Positions 44,762 to 51,783 of a stretch of 64,000 nt of DNA are shown piece after piece. The notes below the pieces were generated by a model that was given only the letters and a program-made list of their open reading frames with translations, ran no database searches and was not told the DNA's origin. This stretch comes from Trichlorobacter thiogenes (GTDB taxonomy: Bacteria > Desulfobacterota > Desulfuromonadia > Geobacterales > Pseudopelobacteraceae). The first letter of the stretch is position 1; the number at the start of each line of letters is the position of its first letter. The DNA is taken from the NCBI RefSeq assembly GCF_900167465.1, contig NZ_FUWR01000010.1, forward strand, positions 1 to 64,000, read 5' to 3'. A program made the position numbers and the translations under genes.

Positions 44762-45277
44762 TCAGTTGGTGTAGGTGGGGGTGCATTGGTCTGCACCTTT
44801 CGAAATAAGGCTGAGCAGTCCCAAGAGGTGCTGATTTTGCTGCATCAGCTGCACAAGACGGGCCTCGGCCTGTTCTGCCCGCTGTGCTGCCTGTTCACTG
44901 GCTGCGGTGTACTGGCGGGATATCCGGTACATCAGCTCCATTGCCTCCAGAAACGCTGCCGGTTCCCGCTCGCCGTCCAGGATTTGATTTTGTACTTCAT
45001 GCAACAGTTCCAGGGTTTCAGACTCAGTGCGGTCGGTTCGGGTAAGGTCGTCGTCCTGTAGAATCAGGTAGTCAGCAGGGGGGTCCATTTCAAGCCCTGC
45101 AATCTCTTCATCGGTGGCGGGTCGTGATCCATCGGGGAACAGCAAATCATAAAGATCAATAAAATGATCGCTTACGGCGTCCTGATCCCCTTCAAACAGG
45201 GCGTCTGCAGTCTGGCGTACATGTTGTGCAATTTCGTCAAGGGTGACGTTACGGTTAAGCTGTGGGTTGGTTGTCAT
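44762..45277 (-). CDS. Hypothetical acidic coiled-coil protein (171 aa)
   Basis: Acidic N-terminal half (ADALFEGDQDAVSDHFIDLY, DLLFPDGSRPATDEEIAGLE) and a Gln/Ala-rich coiled coil at the end (QYTAASEQAAQRAEQAEARL). AAAGGAC stands before the ATG, and the start lies inside the 3' end of the preceding gene. No family recognised. Confidence 0.65.
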   Translation of the reverse strand: MTTNPQLNRNVTLDEIAQHVRQTADALFEGDQDAVSDHFIDLYDLLFPDGSRPATDEEIAGLEMDPPADYLILQDDDLTRTDRTESETLELLHEVQNQILDGEREPAAFLEAMELMYRISRQYTAASEQAAQRAEQAEARLVQLMQQNQHLLGLLSLISKGADQCTPTYTN

Positions 45278-45482
45278 GGTGCTGTCCTTTCTGGTTTAAG
45301 CTAATAAGGTTATAAATTTCTTCCACTTGGTGTTTTTGTTCCCAGCAAAATGCAGAGAAACTGTGGGCGTGCCAATCATCCATACCGCCGTCTGGTATTG
45401 CCCCAGCAAGAGCCATACGCAGTATTTCAAGGTTCCGGCTGACTACATCAAGTTGATTAAGGATTTCGGTGGCGTTTTGCAT
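45255..45482 (-). CDS. Tiny paralogous protein A (75 aa)
   Basis: The core LEILRMALAGAIPDGG...FSAFCWEQKHQVEEIYNLI aligns with the two neighbouring small proteins. AAAGGGG precedes the ATG. Its last residues (QKGQHHDNQ) are simply the ribosome-binding site and start of the next gene read in this frame, so the two are translationally coupled. Confidence 0.6.
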   Translation of the reverse strand: MQNATEILNQLDVVSRNLEILRMALAGAIPDGGMDDWHAHSFSAFCWEQKHQVEEIYNLISLNQKGQHHDNQPTA

Positions 45483-45486
45483 GGTG

Positions 45487-45741
45487 TTATCCCCTTTCCG
45501 TTTGCTGGATTTCAGCTAGTGATCGCTGAATCACTTCGATTGTGCCGGCAAGGCTGTCTTCAGTCATTTCCGCAAAGGCAGCTATTGAACGGATGCTGAA
45601 AGCAATGTCGGCCTGATTGGCTGGTTCCCGCAGCGCTGAAAGACTCAACCTGATCAAGCGTTGTTCAGTTTTGAAGGACTCCAGGTTGTCCACAATGTCC
45701 TGGACATTAAATATAATGTCCTTAATTTTGGTTGTCTGCAT
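45487..45741 (-). CDS. Tiny paralogous protein B (84 aa)
   Basis: Starts MQTTKIKDIIFNVQDIVDNL after AAAGGAC. The core RLIRLSLSALREPANQ...IAAFAEMTEDSLAGTIEVI matches paralogs A and C in spacing and hydrophobic pattern. No known domain. The longer frame to 45879 runs through gene C and is rejected. Confidence 0.6.
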   Translation of the reverse strand: MQTTKIKDIIFNVQDIVDNLESFKTEQRLIRLSLSALREPANQADIAFSIRSIAAFAEMTEDSLAGTIEVIQRSLAEIQQTERG

Positions 45742-45946
45742 GGTGCTGTCCTTTCTGCTGTTCCATTTCTTTGTCATGCTGCTCAATGATGCTGCGGGTC
45801 TCGGTTTCGAGGTTGATAGCGAACATTGCCAAGGCTTCGTTTTCAAACTCCTGCATCCCTTCTTTTGTGGCGGATACAAGTGCTAGCCTCAGTATTGCGT
45901 GTTTATAGGACAGCTGTTGGAGGCGGTCGCTTACGGTGTCGAACAT
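45722..45946 (-). CDS. Tiny paralogous protein C (74 aa)
   Basis: AAAGGAG lies before the ATG. The core AILRLALVSATKEGMQEFENE, then ALAMFAINLETETRSIIEQH, matches A and B. The C-terminus QKGQHHADNQN is again the overlapping start region of the next gene. Together A-C look like products of tandem duplication. Confidence 0.6.
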   Translation of the reverse strand: MFDTVSDRLQQLSYKHAILRLALVSATKEGMQEFENEALAMFAINLETETRSIIEQHDKEMEQQKGQHHADNQN

Positions 45947-45982
45947 GGTGTATCTCCTTTCTGGTTCCGGCTCTGCCGGTGG

Positions 45983-46318
45983 TTATTGCTGCTTGGTTGA
46001 TATTTTCCAGGCGGTTACCGCCTGATCAAAAACAGTGCGGGCTTTGGCTACATCACCGGCAAGGAATCCTTGCATAAAGCTACGCCATGTATTGGGTTGA
46101 TGCTGTACCAGCCAATCCCAACAGCCGCCCCGTGGGTCTTTTTGGGATAGTTCCTGACAGAGCTTGCGGTACATGGTCGCGTCCGGCACGGTTTCGGCAT
46201 ATCCGGCCTTGATGATGCGTAATTCTTTTTCAACCGGCAGGCTTAGTGTTTCCCCTGGGCCAAAGTGCTGAATGACGTTGTCTATCTTCACGCTGCAGGC
46301 TCGGATAATCTTGATCAT
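45983..46318 (-). CDS. Hypothetical protein (111 aa)
   Basis: N-terminal half: VKIDNVIQHFGPGETLSLPV, EKELRIIKAGYAET. This resembles the start of small phage proteins that sit behind a replicative helicase. A Trp-rich helical part follows (GGCWDWLVQHQPNTWRSFMQ). The ATG overlaps the helicase stop, so it is coupled. No assigned function. Confidence 0.6.
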   Translation of the reverse strand: MIKIIRACSVKIDNVIQHFGPGETLSLPVEKELRIIKAGYAETVPDATMYRKLCQELSQKDPRGGCWDWLVQHQPNTWRSFMQGFLAGDVAKARTVFDQAVTAWKISTKQQ

Positions 46319-47658
46319 GGCGCGTCCTCTTCGGCGTCCAGGTCAACGTAATCGGCGACATTGCCGGTAGCGTTGCTGGGTGGGACAATGCGGTCCTCTG
46401 ACTCGATCCAGTACCCCAGCTCTCGGATGCGCTGGTTGGCCCGGTTAAATCGCACAGCGATATCAACCTTCGCGGCTCCTTGCCGGTTTTTGTCTACGGT
46501 GAGGATGTCTTGTGATTTTTCGTTTTGCCAAAGGATCAGGAGGGCGGCGGACTTCTGGGCAATACGGAAACAACCGGCCAGCTCGGTTTTGGTTGGCCGA
46601 CCCCGTAAATTACCACTGCGGTTAAGCTGGGCCAGCAACACCAGATGAATGTCCAGCATCCGGGCGGCATCCAGCAGCATCTGGGTCCAGCGTGCCAAAC
46701 GTTGCTCCTCGCTTTCGTTGCGCGGGGCGCTGGGTTCGGCTGCGATTTCGCCGATGTAGTCCAGCACCACGTACCGGATACCGTGCTGCAGAGCGTAGCG
46801 GGTCATGGTGCCCACCACTTCGTGGATGTTGCGGGGGCGGTTATCAGTGAGGTAGAGGGGGGCATTTTTAAGAGCCTCGGAAACTCTGCCGGTGATGTCA
46901 GCAGCATAACGGCCCGATTCGATGTCTTTGATATCTTTGCCGGTGATGATTCCGGCCAAACGATCAAGGTTCTCGTCGGCGTTATTTTCGGTGGAGATCA
47001 ACAGCGTGGGTATGCCCTGGGCGGCTACCAGATAGGTCAGATTAAGCCCCAGGGTGGACTTGCCCACGCCGGTCCCTGCGGCTACTGTGGTCAGGCAACC
47101 GGGCCGCTGCCCCCGCAGCGTCAAGTCCAGGGCTGTGTAATTGGTGCGTGTACCCCGGATTATGCCCGGTTCTTTTTGGCGCTCCGCCTGCAGCTCTGCC
47201 GCACGTGCTGCCAGCTCTGGAGCACCGTAGACCCGCTTGGCGGACCCTTCCAGGTTGATGCTCACGGCTGGACCGATCAGTTCTCCGGGCAGCTCGTCAG
47301 GCGTCATATCCGGCAGGCGGGCCGCGATCCCCTGCAGTTGCTTCAGCAAGCTGCGTTTTTGCGCCAGCTCCACCAGCCGTTGAGCGGTCTGTCGCCGTGC
47401 CCCAAGGATTGCATCGCCAGTCAGCTCCACCAACATGTCGGGCTTTACCCCGGCTGCCTTGGCCAAGGCGGCAAAGCTGGGTTCAGCCTTGGCCCGGTAC
47501 TGCTCAACTATTGCCGCGTAGATTGCGCCATACTCCGGCGCGTAAAAGTGGCCTGGCTGCAGTAAATCGTGAACGTTAGTCAACGAGTCCGGTGCTATCA
47601 GCAGACCGCCAATAATTTCCCGCTCTGAAAATTTATCGATCAAACTATGCGGAATCAT
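46315..47658 (-). CDS. DnaB-like replicative helicase
   Basis: A 447-aa protein with a DnaB N-terminal domain (SEREIIGGLLIAPDSLTNVH, LLQPGHFYAPEYGAIYAAI) and a RecA-type ATPase core: Walker A in AAGTGVGKSTL (near 195), ISTENNADEN, Walker B in YVVLDYIGEI (near 300) and LLAQLNRSGNLRGRPTKTEL. It should unwind the element's DNA at its origin. The ATG overlaps the stop of the upstream initiator-like gene, the same order as P22 genes 18-12. The frame extends to 47841 without a plausible start. Confidence 0.9.
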   Translation of the reverse strand: MIPHSLIDKFSEREIIGGLLIAPDSLTNVHDLLQPGHFYAPEYGAIYAAIVEQYRAKAEPSFAALAKAAGVKPDMLVELTGDAILGARRQTAQRLVELAQKRSLLKQLQGIAARLPDMTPDELPGELIGPAVSINLEGSAKRVYGAPELAARAAELQAERQKEPGIIRGTRTNYTALDLTLRGQRPGCLTTVAAGTGVGKSTLGLNLTYLVAAQGIPTLLISTENNADENLDRLAGIITGKDIKDIESGRYAADITGRVSEALKNAPLYLTDNRPRNIHEVVGTMTRYALQHGIRYVVLDYIGEIAAEPSAPRNESEEQRLARWTQMLLDAARMLDIHLVLLAQLNRSGNLRGRPTKTELAGCFRIAQKSAALLILWQNEKSQDILTVDKNRQGAAKVDIAVRFNRANQRIRELGYWIESEDRIVPPSNATGNVADYVDLDAEEDAP

Positions 47659-48407
47659 GCGATTAGTCCCGCCTTGCGCAGGTATTCGACGCTGGCTCCT
47701 CCGGCGTCGGCGGTGCCAGTTGCGGGGAGTGTGGGGGCTGTTGGGTGCTCGTCCTCCCACCGCCGCCCATTGAGCCATGATGCGGGCAGGGGTATGTATT
47801 GCCCGTTGTTCTTTTGCCATTCCGATTGCTGCTTCTGCCATTCGAGTTCGGCCAGCATTTGGGTGAGAAGCTCTGGGGAGGGATTGAGTTTTGTAAATGC
47901 CTTCTCTGCAGCTGATTTGTTTTTGTGCTTTGGGTAGGCGGCATAAAATTGCACAAAAGAATCTCTCTTTGTTTCTTTATTAAATAGGTGTTCCGTCACT
48001 GACTCGCTACTGACTCGCTTATGACTCGTGTCTCCCAGCAAAGCACCGTCAACACTCGTTTTGCCTGTCTCGTCACTGACTCGCGTTTGACTCGCTTCTG
48101 ACTCGCTGATATTTGTTGACATTTTGTCTCGTTGTTGACTCGTGTCTCCCCGCAAACCACCACCAGAACAGGCTTTGCTTGTCTCGTCACTGACTTGTTG
48201 TAAATTTATGCTGTTTTCAGGATCGCTCATGAATCGCAAAACCTTTGCAGGGGACCATGCCCAAATTTTGGAATACTCTCGAGCTGACCGTTCAACACCA
48301 TTCATGCGGTCAGAAGCCAGTACCAGCGCGGCATCAACCTTTGAGTGCAAGGTTCCTGGCTTGAGATGTTGCAGCAGTGTTAGATTGATAGGTGCCCAGC
48401 GCGCCAT
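47655..48407 (-). CDS. Replication initiator-like protein with internal origin repeats
   Basis: 250 aa. The N-terminus (WAPINLTLLQHLKPGTLHSK, VDAALVLASDRMNGVERSAR) is a helical, DNA-binding-like domain. The middle holds imperfect repeats of VSDETxK...GDTSxxR. The C-terminus (FVQFYAAYPKHKNKSAAEKA, FTKLNPSPELLTQMLAELEW) is typical of phage replication proteins that load a helicase (FYAAYPxK motif). TTGGAG precedes the ATG. The gene is directly upstream of the helicase gene and contains a cluster of TGACTCG heptamers, as expected of a lambda O- or P22 18-type initiator that binds inside its own gene. Confidence 0.75.
   Translation of the reverse strand: MARWAPINLTLLQHLKPGTLHSKVDAALVLASDRMNGVERSAREYSKIWAWSPAKVLRFMSDPENSINLQQVSDETSKACSGGGLRGDTSQQRDKMSTNISESEASQTRVSDETGKTSVDGALLGDTSHKRVSSESVTEHLFNKETKRDSFVQFYAAYPKHKNKSAAEKAFTKLNPSPELLTQMLAELEWQKQQSEWQKNNGQYIPLPASWLNGRRWEDEHPTAPTLPATGTADAGGASVEYLRKAGLIA
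48000..48197. repeat. Phased TGACTCG iterons, putative replication origin
   Basis: TGACTCG starts at 48000, 48011, 48022, 48077, 48088, 48099 and 48136, with a one-mismatch copy at 48191. Within each triplet the step is 11 bp, and two larger steps are 55 bp. Because 11 is not a multiple of 3, the copies fall in different reading frames, so DNA rather than protein sequence is conserved. An AT-rich stretch (47941-47990, about 70 percent A+T) adjoins on the helicase side and could be the unwinding region. Confidence 0.7.
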
Positions 48408-48542
48408 TGATGCTCCAAGATTTAAAGTGTTAGCATTGATTAGCGTTCAGGCGGCTGGTCAGGCTGTTTCGTAAACGCTAGGATTTGTTACGATTTGTTA
48501 AGGTTTTTGAATTACCTAATTTTTCCTAACTATTTTATTCGT
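48408..48542. promoter_or_regulatory. Gap upstream of the initiator gene, probable promoter
   Basis: AT-rich 135-bp gap upstream of the long leftward operon. It holds a direct repeat (GATTTGTTA twice, 48482-48501) and CGTAAACG...CGTTTAC arms. A promoter for the replication operon is expected here; I cannot assign -35/-10 boxes with confidence. Confidence 0.35.
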
Positions 48543-48863
48543 TTACATGGCTTCAAATCCGTATTTTTCAATGCACATCGCCAGCAGCAGCGTCCCTATG
48601 TCCATCCACTTTTTTGCAAGGTTGTAATCACCAGCATCTTCAAAAACTTGGCCTTTATTGTAGGCGGATTCGATTAGATTTTTGAGGCTGTCCGGTGCTT
48701 TCCCGCCAATGGTGGGTTGGTGGTCTGATTGGAGCAAATCGCACCACCAATTGAACGCCCCGATGTCCGTTGGCGGTCCATCATCCCCGCGCGGACCTGG
48801 TGGCTCCAGTGCCTGCAGCTCCTCAATCTGCCGGATGATCTCTGCAAGGCGTTCGTTGCTCAT
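48543..48863 (-). CDS. Hypothetical protein (106 aa)
   Basis: Soluble and mainly helical (RLAEIIRQIEELQALEPPGP, FNWWCDLLQSDHQPTIGGKA). Start overlaps the stop of the AlpA-like gene (ATGA), so the pair is co-translated. No family recognised. Confidence 0.6.
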   Translation of the reverse strand: MSNERLAEIIRQIEELQALEPPGPRGDDGPPTDIGAFNWWCDLLQSDHQPTIGGKAPDSLKNLIESAYNKGQVFEDAGDYNLAKKWMDIGTLLLAMCIEKYGFEAM

Positions 48864-49060
48864 TGCAAAACCCCTTTCTCAATCAATTCGATAAGTTCGT
48901 CAGACTTAAAACGAGTCATGCGGGCCGAGAAACGCACCCTTGTTAGGTGGCCAGCCTTGACCAGATTCCACGCCTTCGCCTTGCCGCAGCATAGGGCTAA
49001 TTGCACGTCTTTAATCGTCAGCAGCCTGCCTGGTTGAATCTGCGGTGTAGTAGTTTGCAT
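48860..49060 (-). CDS. Small helix-turn-helix protein (AlpA/excisionase-like)
   Basis: The 66-aa product reads LLTIKDVQLALCCGKAKAWN, LVKAGHLTRVRFSARMTRFK, the MerR-like winged helix of AlpA and phage Xis-type proteins (PF12728-like). It may regulate or direct excision of the element. The ATG at 49060 has GGGGGA upstream; the long extension to 49225 is AT-rich and rejected. It is divergent from the repressor gene, with the 33-bp palindrome between them. Confidence 0.75.
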   Translation of the reverse strand: MQTTTPQIQPGRLLTIKDVQLALCCGKAKAWNLVKAGHLTRVRFSARMTRFKSDELIELIEKGVLQ

Positions 49061-49242
49061 ATATCCCCCTGAGCTAAAGTTAGATAATGTATCTATTTGT
49101 CTGACTAATATCACAAATTTCCGAAGTCTGTAAACGTCTATTTTGTATTTTTTTGCACTTTGTGGTTTCTGATTTAATACATAATATATTATTTCGTCCC
49201 TGTGGTGTTGTAATATAGAAAACATTGTGTTTTAATTGTGAT

Positions 49243-49275
49243 ATCATCTGTCCGCAATTATTGCGGACAGATGAT
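49243..49275. promoter_or_regulatory. Perfect 33-bp palindrome, repressor operator
   Basis: Arms ATCATCTGTCCGCAAT and their exact complement meet around a single T. It lies 32 bases before the repressor start and between divergent genes, the classical place for an operator. Its inner 21 bases recur with one change at 36522-36542. Confidence 0.8.
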
Positions 49276-49307
49276 AATTTCGGATGATCTTTCGGATGGG
49301 GTGAAAT

Positions 49308-50048
49308 GTGGCAACTGAGGAATCATCAAACCCAAAGTTAATTCGCCTGCGAGAGGCACTTGTAGCTGCTGGGGTTAAGCGAGGGGAACGCAATAAAACT
49401 GTTGCTACTACCACTGATTATGCGGAAGGGTCAGTCAGGCAGCTTTTGTCTGGTAGTACTCCGTTAACAGACAGGTTTGTTAAGGCTGTTTGCTATAGGT
49501 TAGGTATTAGTTTGAAGTGGATTAACGATGGTGAAGAGCCGATGCTTGCCCGGCCTGGAGAGCAGCCGTATCCAGGCGGTGGGTATGGTGAGCAAACTCC
49601 TAAAGTGGAAGCACCCCCTGTGCTAGAAAGCGAACCAAAGGCGGTTGCACAAATAGGTGTTCCAGAGAGGCTTGCGTATTCCGTAGCTGGCATACCTTAC
49701 CCAAAGATTGCGGGGGTAACAGGAACGGAGACGTTGGGAGAAGCTGAATATACAGCGTTGCTTAATGATATCCGTGATAAAATTAAGCTTTATATGACAT
49801 GTGTAGACACGGGCGGTGTATTGGGGTGGGCAGCTTATATAAATTTTCTCAATATGATTATGCTCCCGCCACACGAGATGATAGATTTAGCATATCAGTT
49901 TCGGAAACTTTATGATGGTGATTCAGATCAGCTTGCCACTGCCGCTGCAGATGAAAAGCTTGAAAAGTCTAGTATTAAGCCAGGTGCAACACGCATAAAG
50001 CTCGAACGCATACCGGTTGAACCGGATGAAGCAAAACAGGAGAAATAA
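49308..50048 (+). CDS. Phage-type HTH repressor (no peptidase domain)
   Basis: The N-terminal 70 residues form a phage CI-type helix-turn-helix (RLREALVAAGVKRGERNKTV, ATTTDYAEGSVRQLLSGSTP, and DRFVKAVCYRLGISLKWIND as in Bacteroides/proteobacterial phage repressors). A Pro/Gly linker follows (90-115), then a C-terminal domain that is not the S24/LexA peptidase: no Ser-Lys catalytic pair is visible. Induction by RecA-driven self-cleavage is therefore unlikely. GTG start with GGGGTG 4 bases upstream. It is the only rightward gene of the element, and a terminator stands about 150 bases after it. Confidence 0.75.
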   Translation: MATEESSNPKLIRLREALVAAGVKRGERNKTVATTTDYAEGSVRQLLSGSTPLTDRFVKAVCYRLGISLKWINDGEEPMLARPGEQPYPGGGYGEQTPKVEAPPVLESEPKAVAQIGVPERLAYSVAGIPYPKIAGVTGTETLGEAEYTALLNDIRDKIKLYMTCVDTGGVLGWAAYINFLNMIMLPPHEMIDLAYQFRKLYDGDSDQLATAAADEKLEKSSIKPGATRIKLERIPVEPDEAKQEK

Positions 50049-50195
50049 GGAGAATCAATAGCCGCCTTTACTTCTCCCGGAAAAACAAGACAAAAGAAGA
50101 CGCATAGAGCAAGCTTGCGCCCTGGAAAAAACCGGACATTTCAGGACGCATTGCGCCTTGTGAAAAAGAAGAATTTTCAAGAAGTATTTCAAGAA

Positions 50196-50228
50196 AAAGG
50201 GCAGCCGTTATCGGTTGCCCTTTGGTGT
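50196..50228 (+). terminator. Terminator after repressor gene
   Basis: AAAGGGCAGCCG and CGGTTGCCCTTT pair over TTAT. The rest of the 288-base gap between the repressor and hicB genes shows no gene that I can support. Confidence 0.75.
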
Positions 50229-50336
50229 TTTCAGGTGTGGCGAAATAAGGCGAAGAGTACGGGGGGATTCAGCAGGTGCCGTTGCCAGAAATCAGCGACA
50301 TTTTGCGACGCTTCTACTTTTACCTGGTGCAGATGA

Positions 50337-50669
50337 TCAGGCAGCAGCCAGACGTGAAAGCACTAGTTGGTTGATGGATACCCCTTGTTCTGCTGAAAGC
50401 ATGGCAAGCTGACGATGGACACCAGGCGGCACCCTTAAGGTGATGTTCCCTTTGTACTGTCTGGCTCCCAGAGGTTCAGGAACAATGCCTTTTTCCTCTT
50501 CAATCCATTTGATGGATTCAGCAACTACCAGTTCAATTTCCTTCAGGGCCTTCTCTGGTGTCTTGCCGTGGGTGATAAGTGAAGGAAACTCAAGACAGCG
50601 GGCAAGGTGCGCCTGATCTTCTTCAGACCATTCAATCCGGTAGGTGTATTTTTTTACATCATACTTCAT
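50337..50669 (-). CDS. hicB: HicB antitoxin
   Basis: 110 aa. N-terminal HicB partial RNase H-like fold (YTYRIEWSEEDQAHLARCLE, FPSLITHGKTPEKALKEIEL) and a C-terminal ribbon-helix-helix (GNITLRVPPGVHRQLAMLSA, EQGVSINQLVLSRLA). It neutralises HicA and represses the pair. GGAG 7 bases before the ATG at 50669 fixes the start. It overlaps hicA by 11 bases; toxin first, antitoxin second is the usual hic order. Confidence 0.9.
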   Translation of the reverse strand: MKYDVKKYTYRIEWSEEDQAHLARCLEFPSLITHGKTPEKALKEIELVVAESIKWIEEEKGIVPEPLGARQYKGNITLRVPPGVHRQLAMLSAEQGVSINQLVLSRLAAA

Positions 50670-50898
50670 GGCTCTTCTCCAGTTTCTCAATCGCTTTGCG
50701 TACCTGTATTACCTGATACGGCTTTGCCATCTTACCATCCCTTTGCAGATTTACGCGGGGATCTCCGGGCCACGGTGTTTTGAATATATGGTGACTGCCA
50801 ACAATCCTTGGTTCACCAAAGTGCTGTCGGCATACCTTCAGCAGATCATTGAAAGCAACACTGCTGGGTGTATCAAAGTTGATTGAACTTTTTCCCAT
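50659..50898 (-). CDS. hicA: HicA mRNA interferase toxin
   Basis: 79 aa. The double-stranded-RNA-binding-like fold has the catalytic His in RIVGSHHIFKTPWPGDPRVN and the end PYQVIQVRKAIEKLEKSHE. HicA cleaves mRNA when free of HicB. It is slightly longer than the shortest members (about 60 aa) and complete. It probably stabilises the element. Confidence 0.9.
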   Translation of the reverse strand: MGKSSINFDTPSSVAFNDLLKVCRQHFGEPRIVGSHHIFKTPWPGDPRVNLQRDGKMAKPYQVIQVRKAIEKLEKSHEV

Positions 50899-50939
50899 GT
50901 TTGAATGATAGCGTATGTGCTATCGCCTCCGCAAGTGGT

Positions 50940-51494
50940 TTATTGTTTTGCTGCCTTGGCTATCCGGTAGACGCTGGCAATACCTATCTTCAGTTCATCA
51001 GCTACCGCCTGTTTGGTCTTGCCCTGGGCCAGCAGTTCAAGCACTTGCTCAGACAATGCCCGTGCGGTTGCCTTGCGGCCTTTGTAGCGCCCTTCGTCTT
51101 TGGCTATCCTGATCCCTTCTCGCTGCCGCTCCAACATCATTTCACGTTCAAACTGTCCGATAGCTGCCAGCATGGAAAGCATCAGCTTACCGGTGGGGGT
51201 GGAGGTGTCCAGGTTGATGTTCAAGACCTTGAAGGAGACCTTTCTGGCTTCCAGTGCTTCCACAATCTCCAACAGGTGTTTAGTGCTGCGGGCTATCCTG
51301 TCCAGCTTGCAGATGATTACGGTGTCACCTTCGCGGAGGTGTTCAAGCATTGCTGCCAACTGTGGGCGGTCCTGCTTTACGCCTGATGCTTTTTCTTTGA
51401 ATATCTTGTCTACGCCTGCCCCGTTTAGTTGCTCAAGCTGTGCGGTCAGTTCCTGGCCTTCTGTGCTTACCCGTGCATAGCCGATGTTAGCCAT
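50940..51494 (-). CDS. Serine recombinase of the resolvase/invertase family
   Basis: 184 aa. IGYARVSTEGQELTAQLEQL carries the catalytic Ser; VIICKLDRIARSTKHLLEIV, GKLMLSMLAAIGQFEREMML and ERQREGIRIAKDEGRYKGRK are the core motifs. The C-terminus (ALSEQVLELLAQGKTKQAVA) is a Hin-type helix-turn-helix. In plasmids and Tn3-like elements this enzyme resolves multimers or cointegrates at res. The gap in front of the gene has the repeats expected of such a site. No transposase lies beside it. Confidence 0.9.
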   Translation of the reverse strand: MANIGYARVSTEGQELTAQLEQLNGAGVDKIFKEKASGVKQDRPQLAAMLEHLREGDTVIICKLDRIARSTKHLLEIVEALEARKVSFKVLNINLDTSTPTGKLMLSMLAAIGQFEREMMLERQREGIRIAKDEGRYKGRKATARALSEQVLELLAQGKTKQAVADELKIGIASVYRIAKAAKQ

Positions 51495-51516
51495 GGTGGT
51501 TCCTCCCTGTCTGTTG

Positions 51517-51702
51517 CTATCATCAAGTTAAAGACTATGGGATAAACCTATCAATAGGGTTAAGTACTGTCAAGGTTTTAATTTTTTCACCGGTTTTGCT
51601 TCTTGTAAGTTGTTGATTTTACATAAGCGCAACCTATCACGTTTTTGCTATCAATAGATCTTGGTCTATTGATATGGTGATAGGGTGTCATGGATAGGTT
51701 TG
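51517..51702. promoter_or_regulatory. Possible res site of the serine recombinase
   Basis: The 289-base gap before the resolvase gene contains several variants of CTATCAATAG: AACCTATCAATAGGG at 51545, AACCTATCAC near 51631, and a perfect inverted pair TATCAATAGA/TCTATTGATA at 51649-51674, then GGTGATAGGG and GGATAGGTTT. Three spaced, imperfectly symmetric dimer sites are the usual plan of a res region. Confidence 0.5.
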
Positions 51703-51722
51703 TGGGAGGTGGGGCATAAGAC

Positions 51723-51753
51723 AAAGGCGACTGCATAAACTGTAGTCGCCTTT
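51723..51753 (-). terminator. Terminator of the RelE/HigA-type unit
   Basis: AAAGGCGACTGCA and TGTAGTCGCCTTT pair (one mismatch excluded) over TAAAC, 30 bases downstream of the antitoxin stop on the minus strand. Confidence 0.75.
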
Positions 51754-51783
51754 GGTGTGAAGTGGTGTTGATTCTATGATGAG

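Noticed and set aside
45965-45982. Remnant of the IS200-type end hairpin (CCGGCTCTGCCGGTGG) in the element
   Set aside because: The match is limited to the hairpin core, with no other IS sequence around it.
47659-47841. Longer helicase frame starting at 47841
   Set aside because: The extra residues are Arg-rich shadow sequence of the overlapping initiator gene, while the DnaB N-domain begins at the ATG at 47658.
48000-48197. CRISPR-like array
   Set aside because: Units are only 7 bp, in a coding region, without spacers of constant length or cas genes.
49061-49225. Longer AlpA-like frame starting at 49225
   Set aside because: AT-rich promoter DNA without coding character; the HTH protein starts at 49060 behind GGGGGA.
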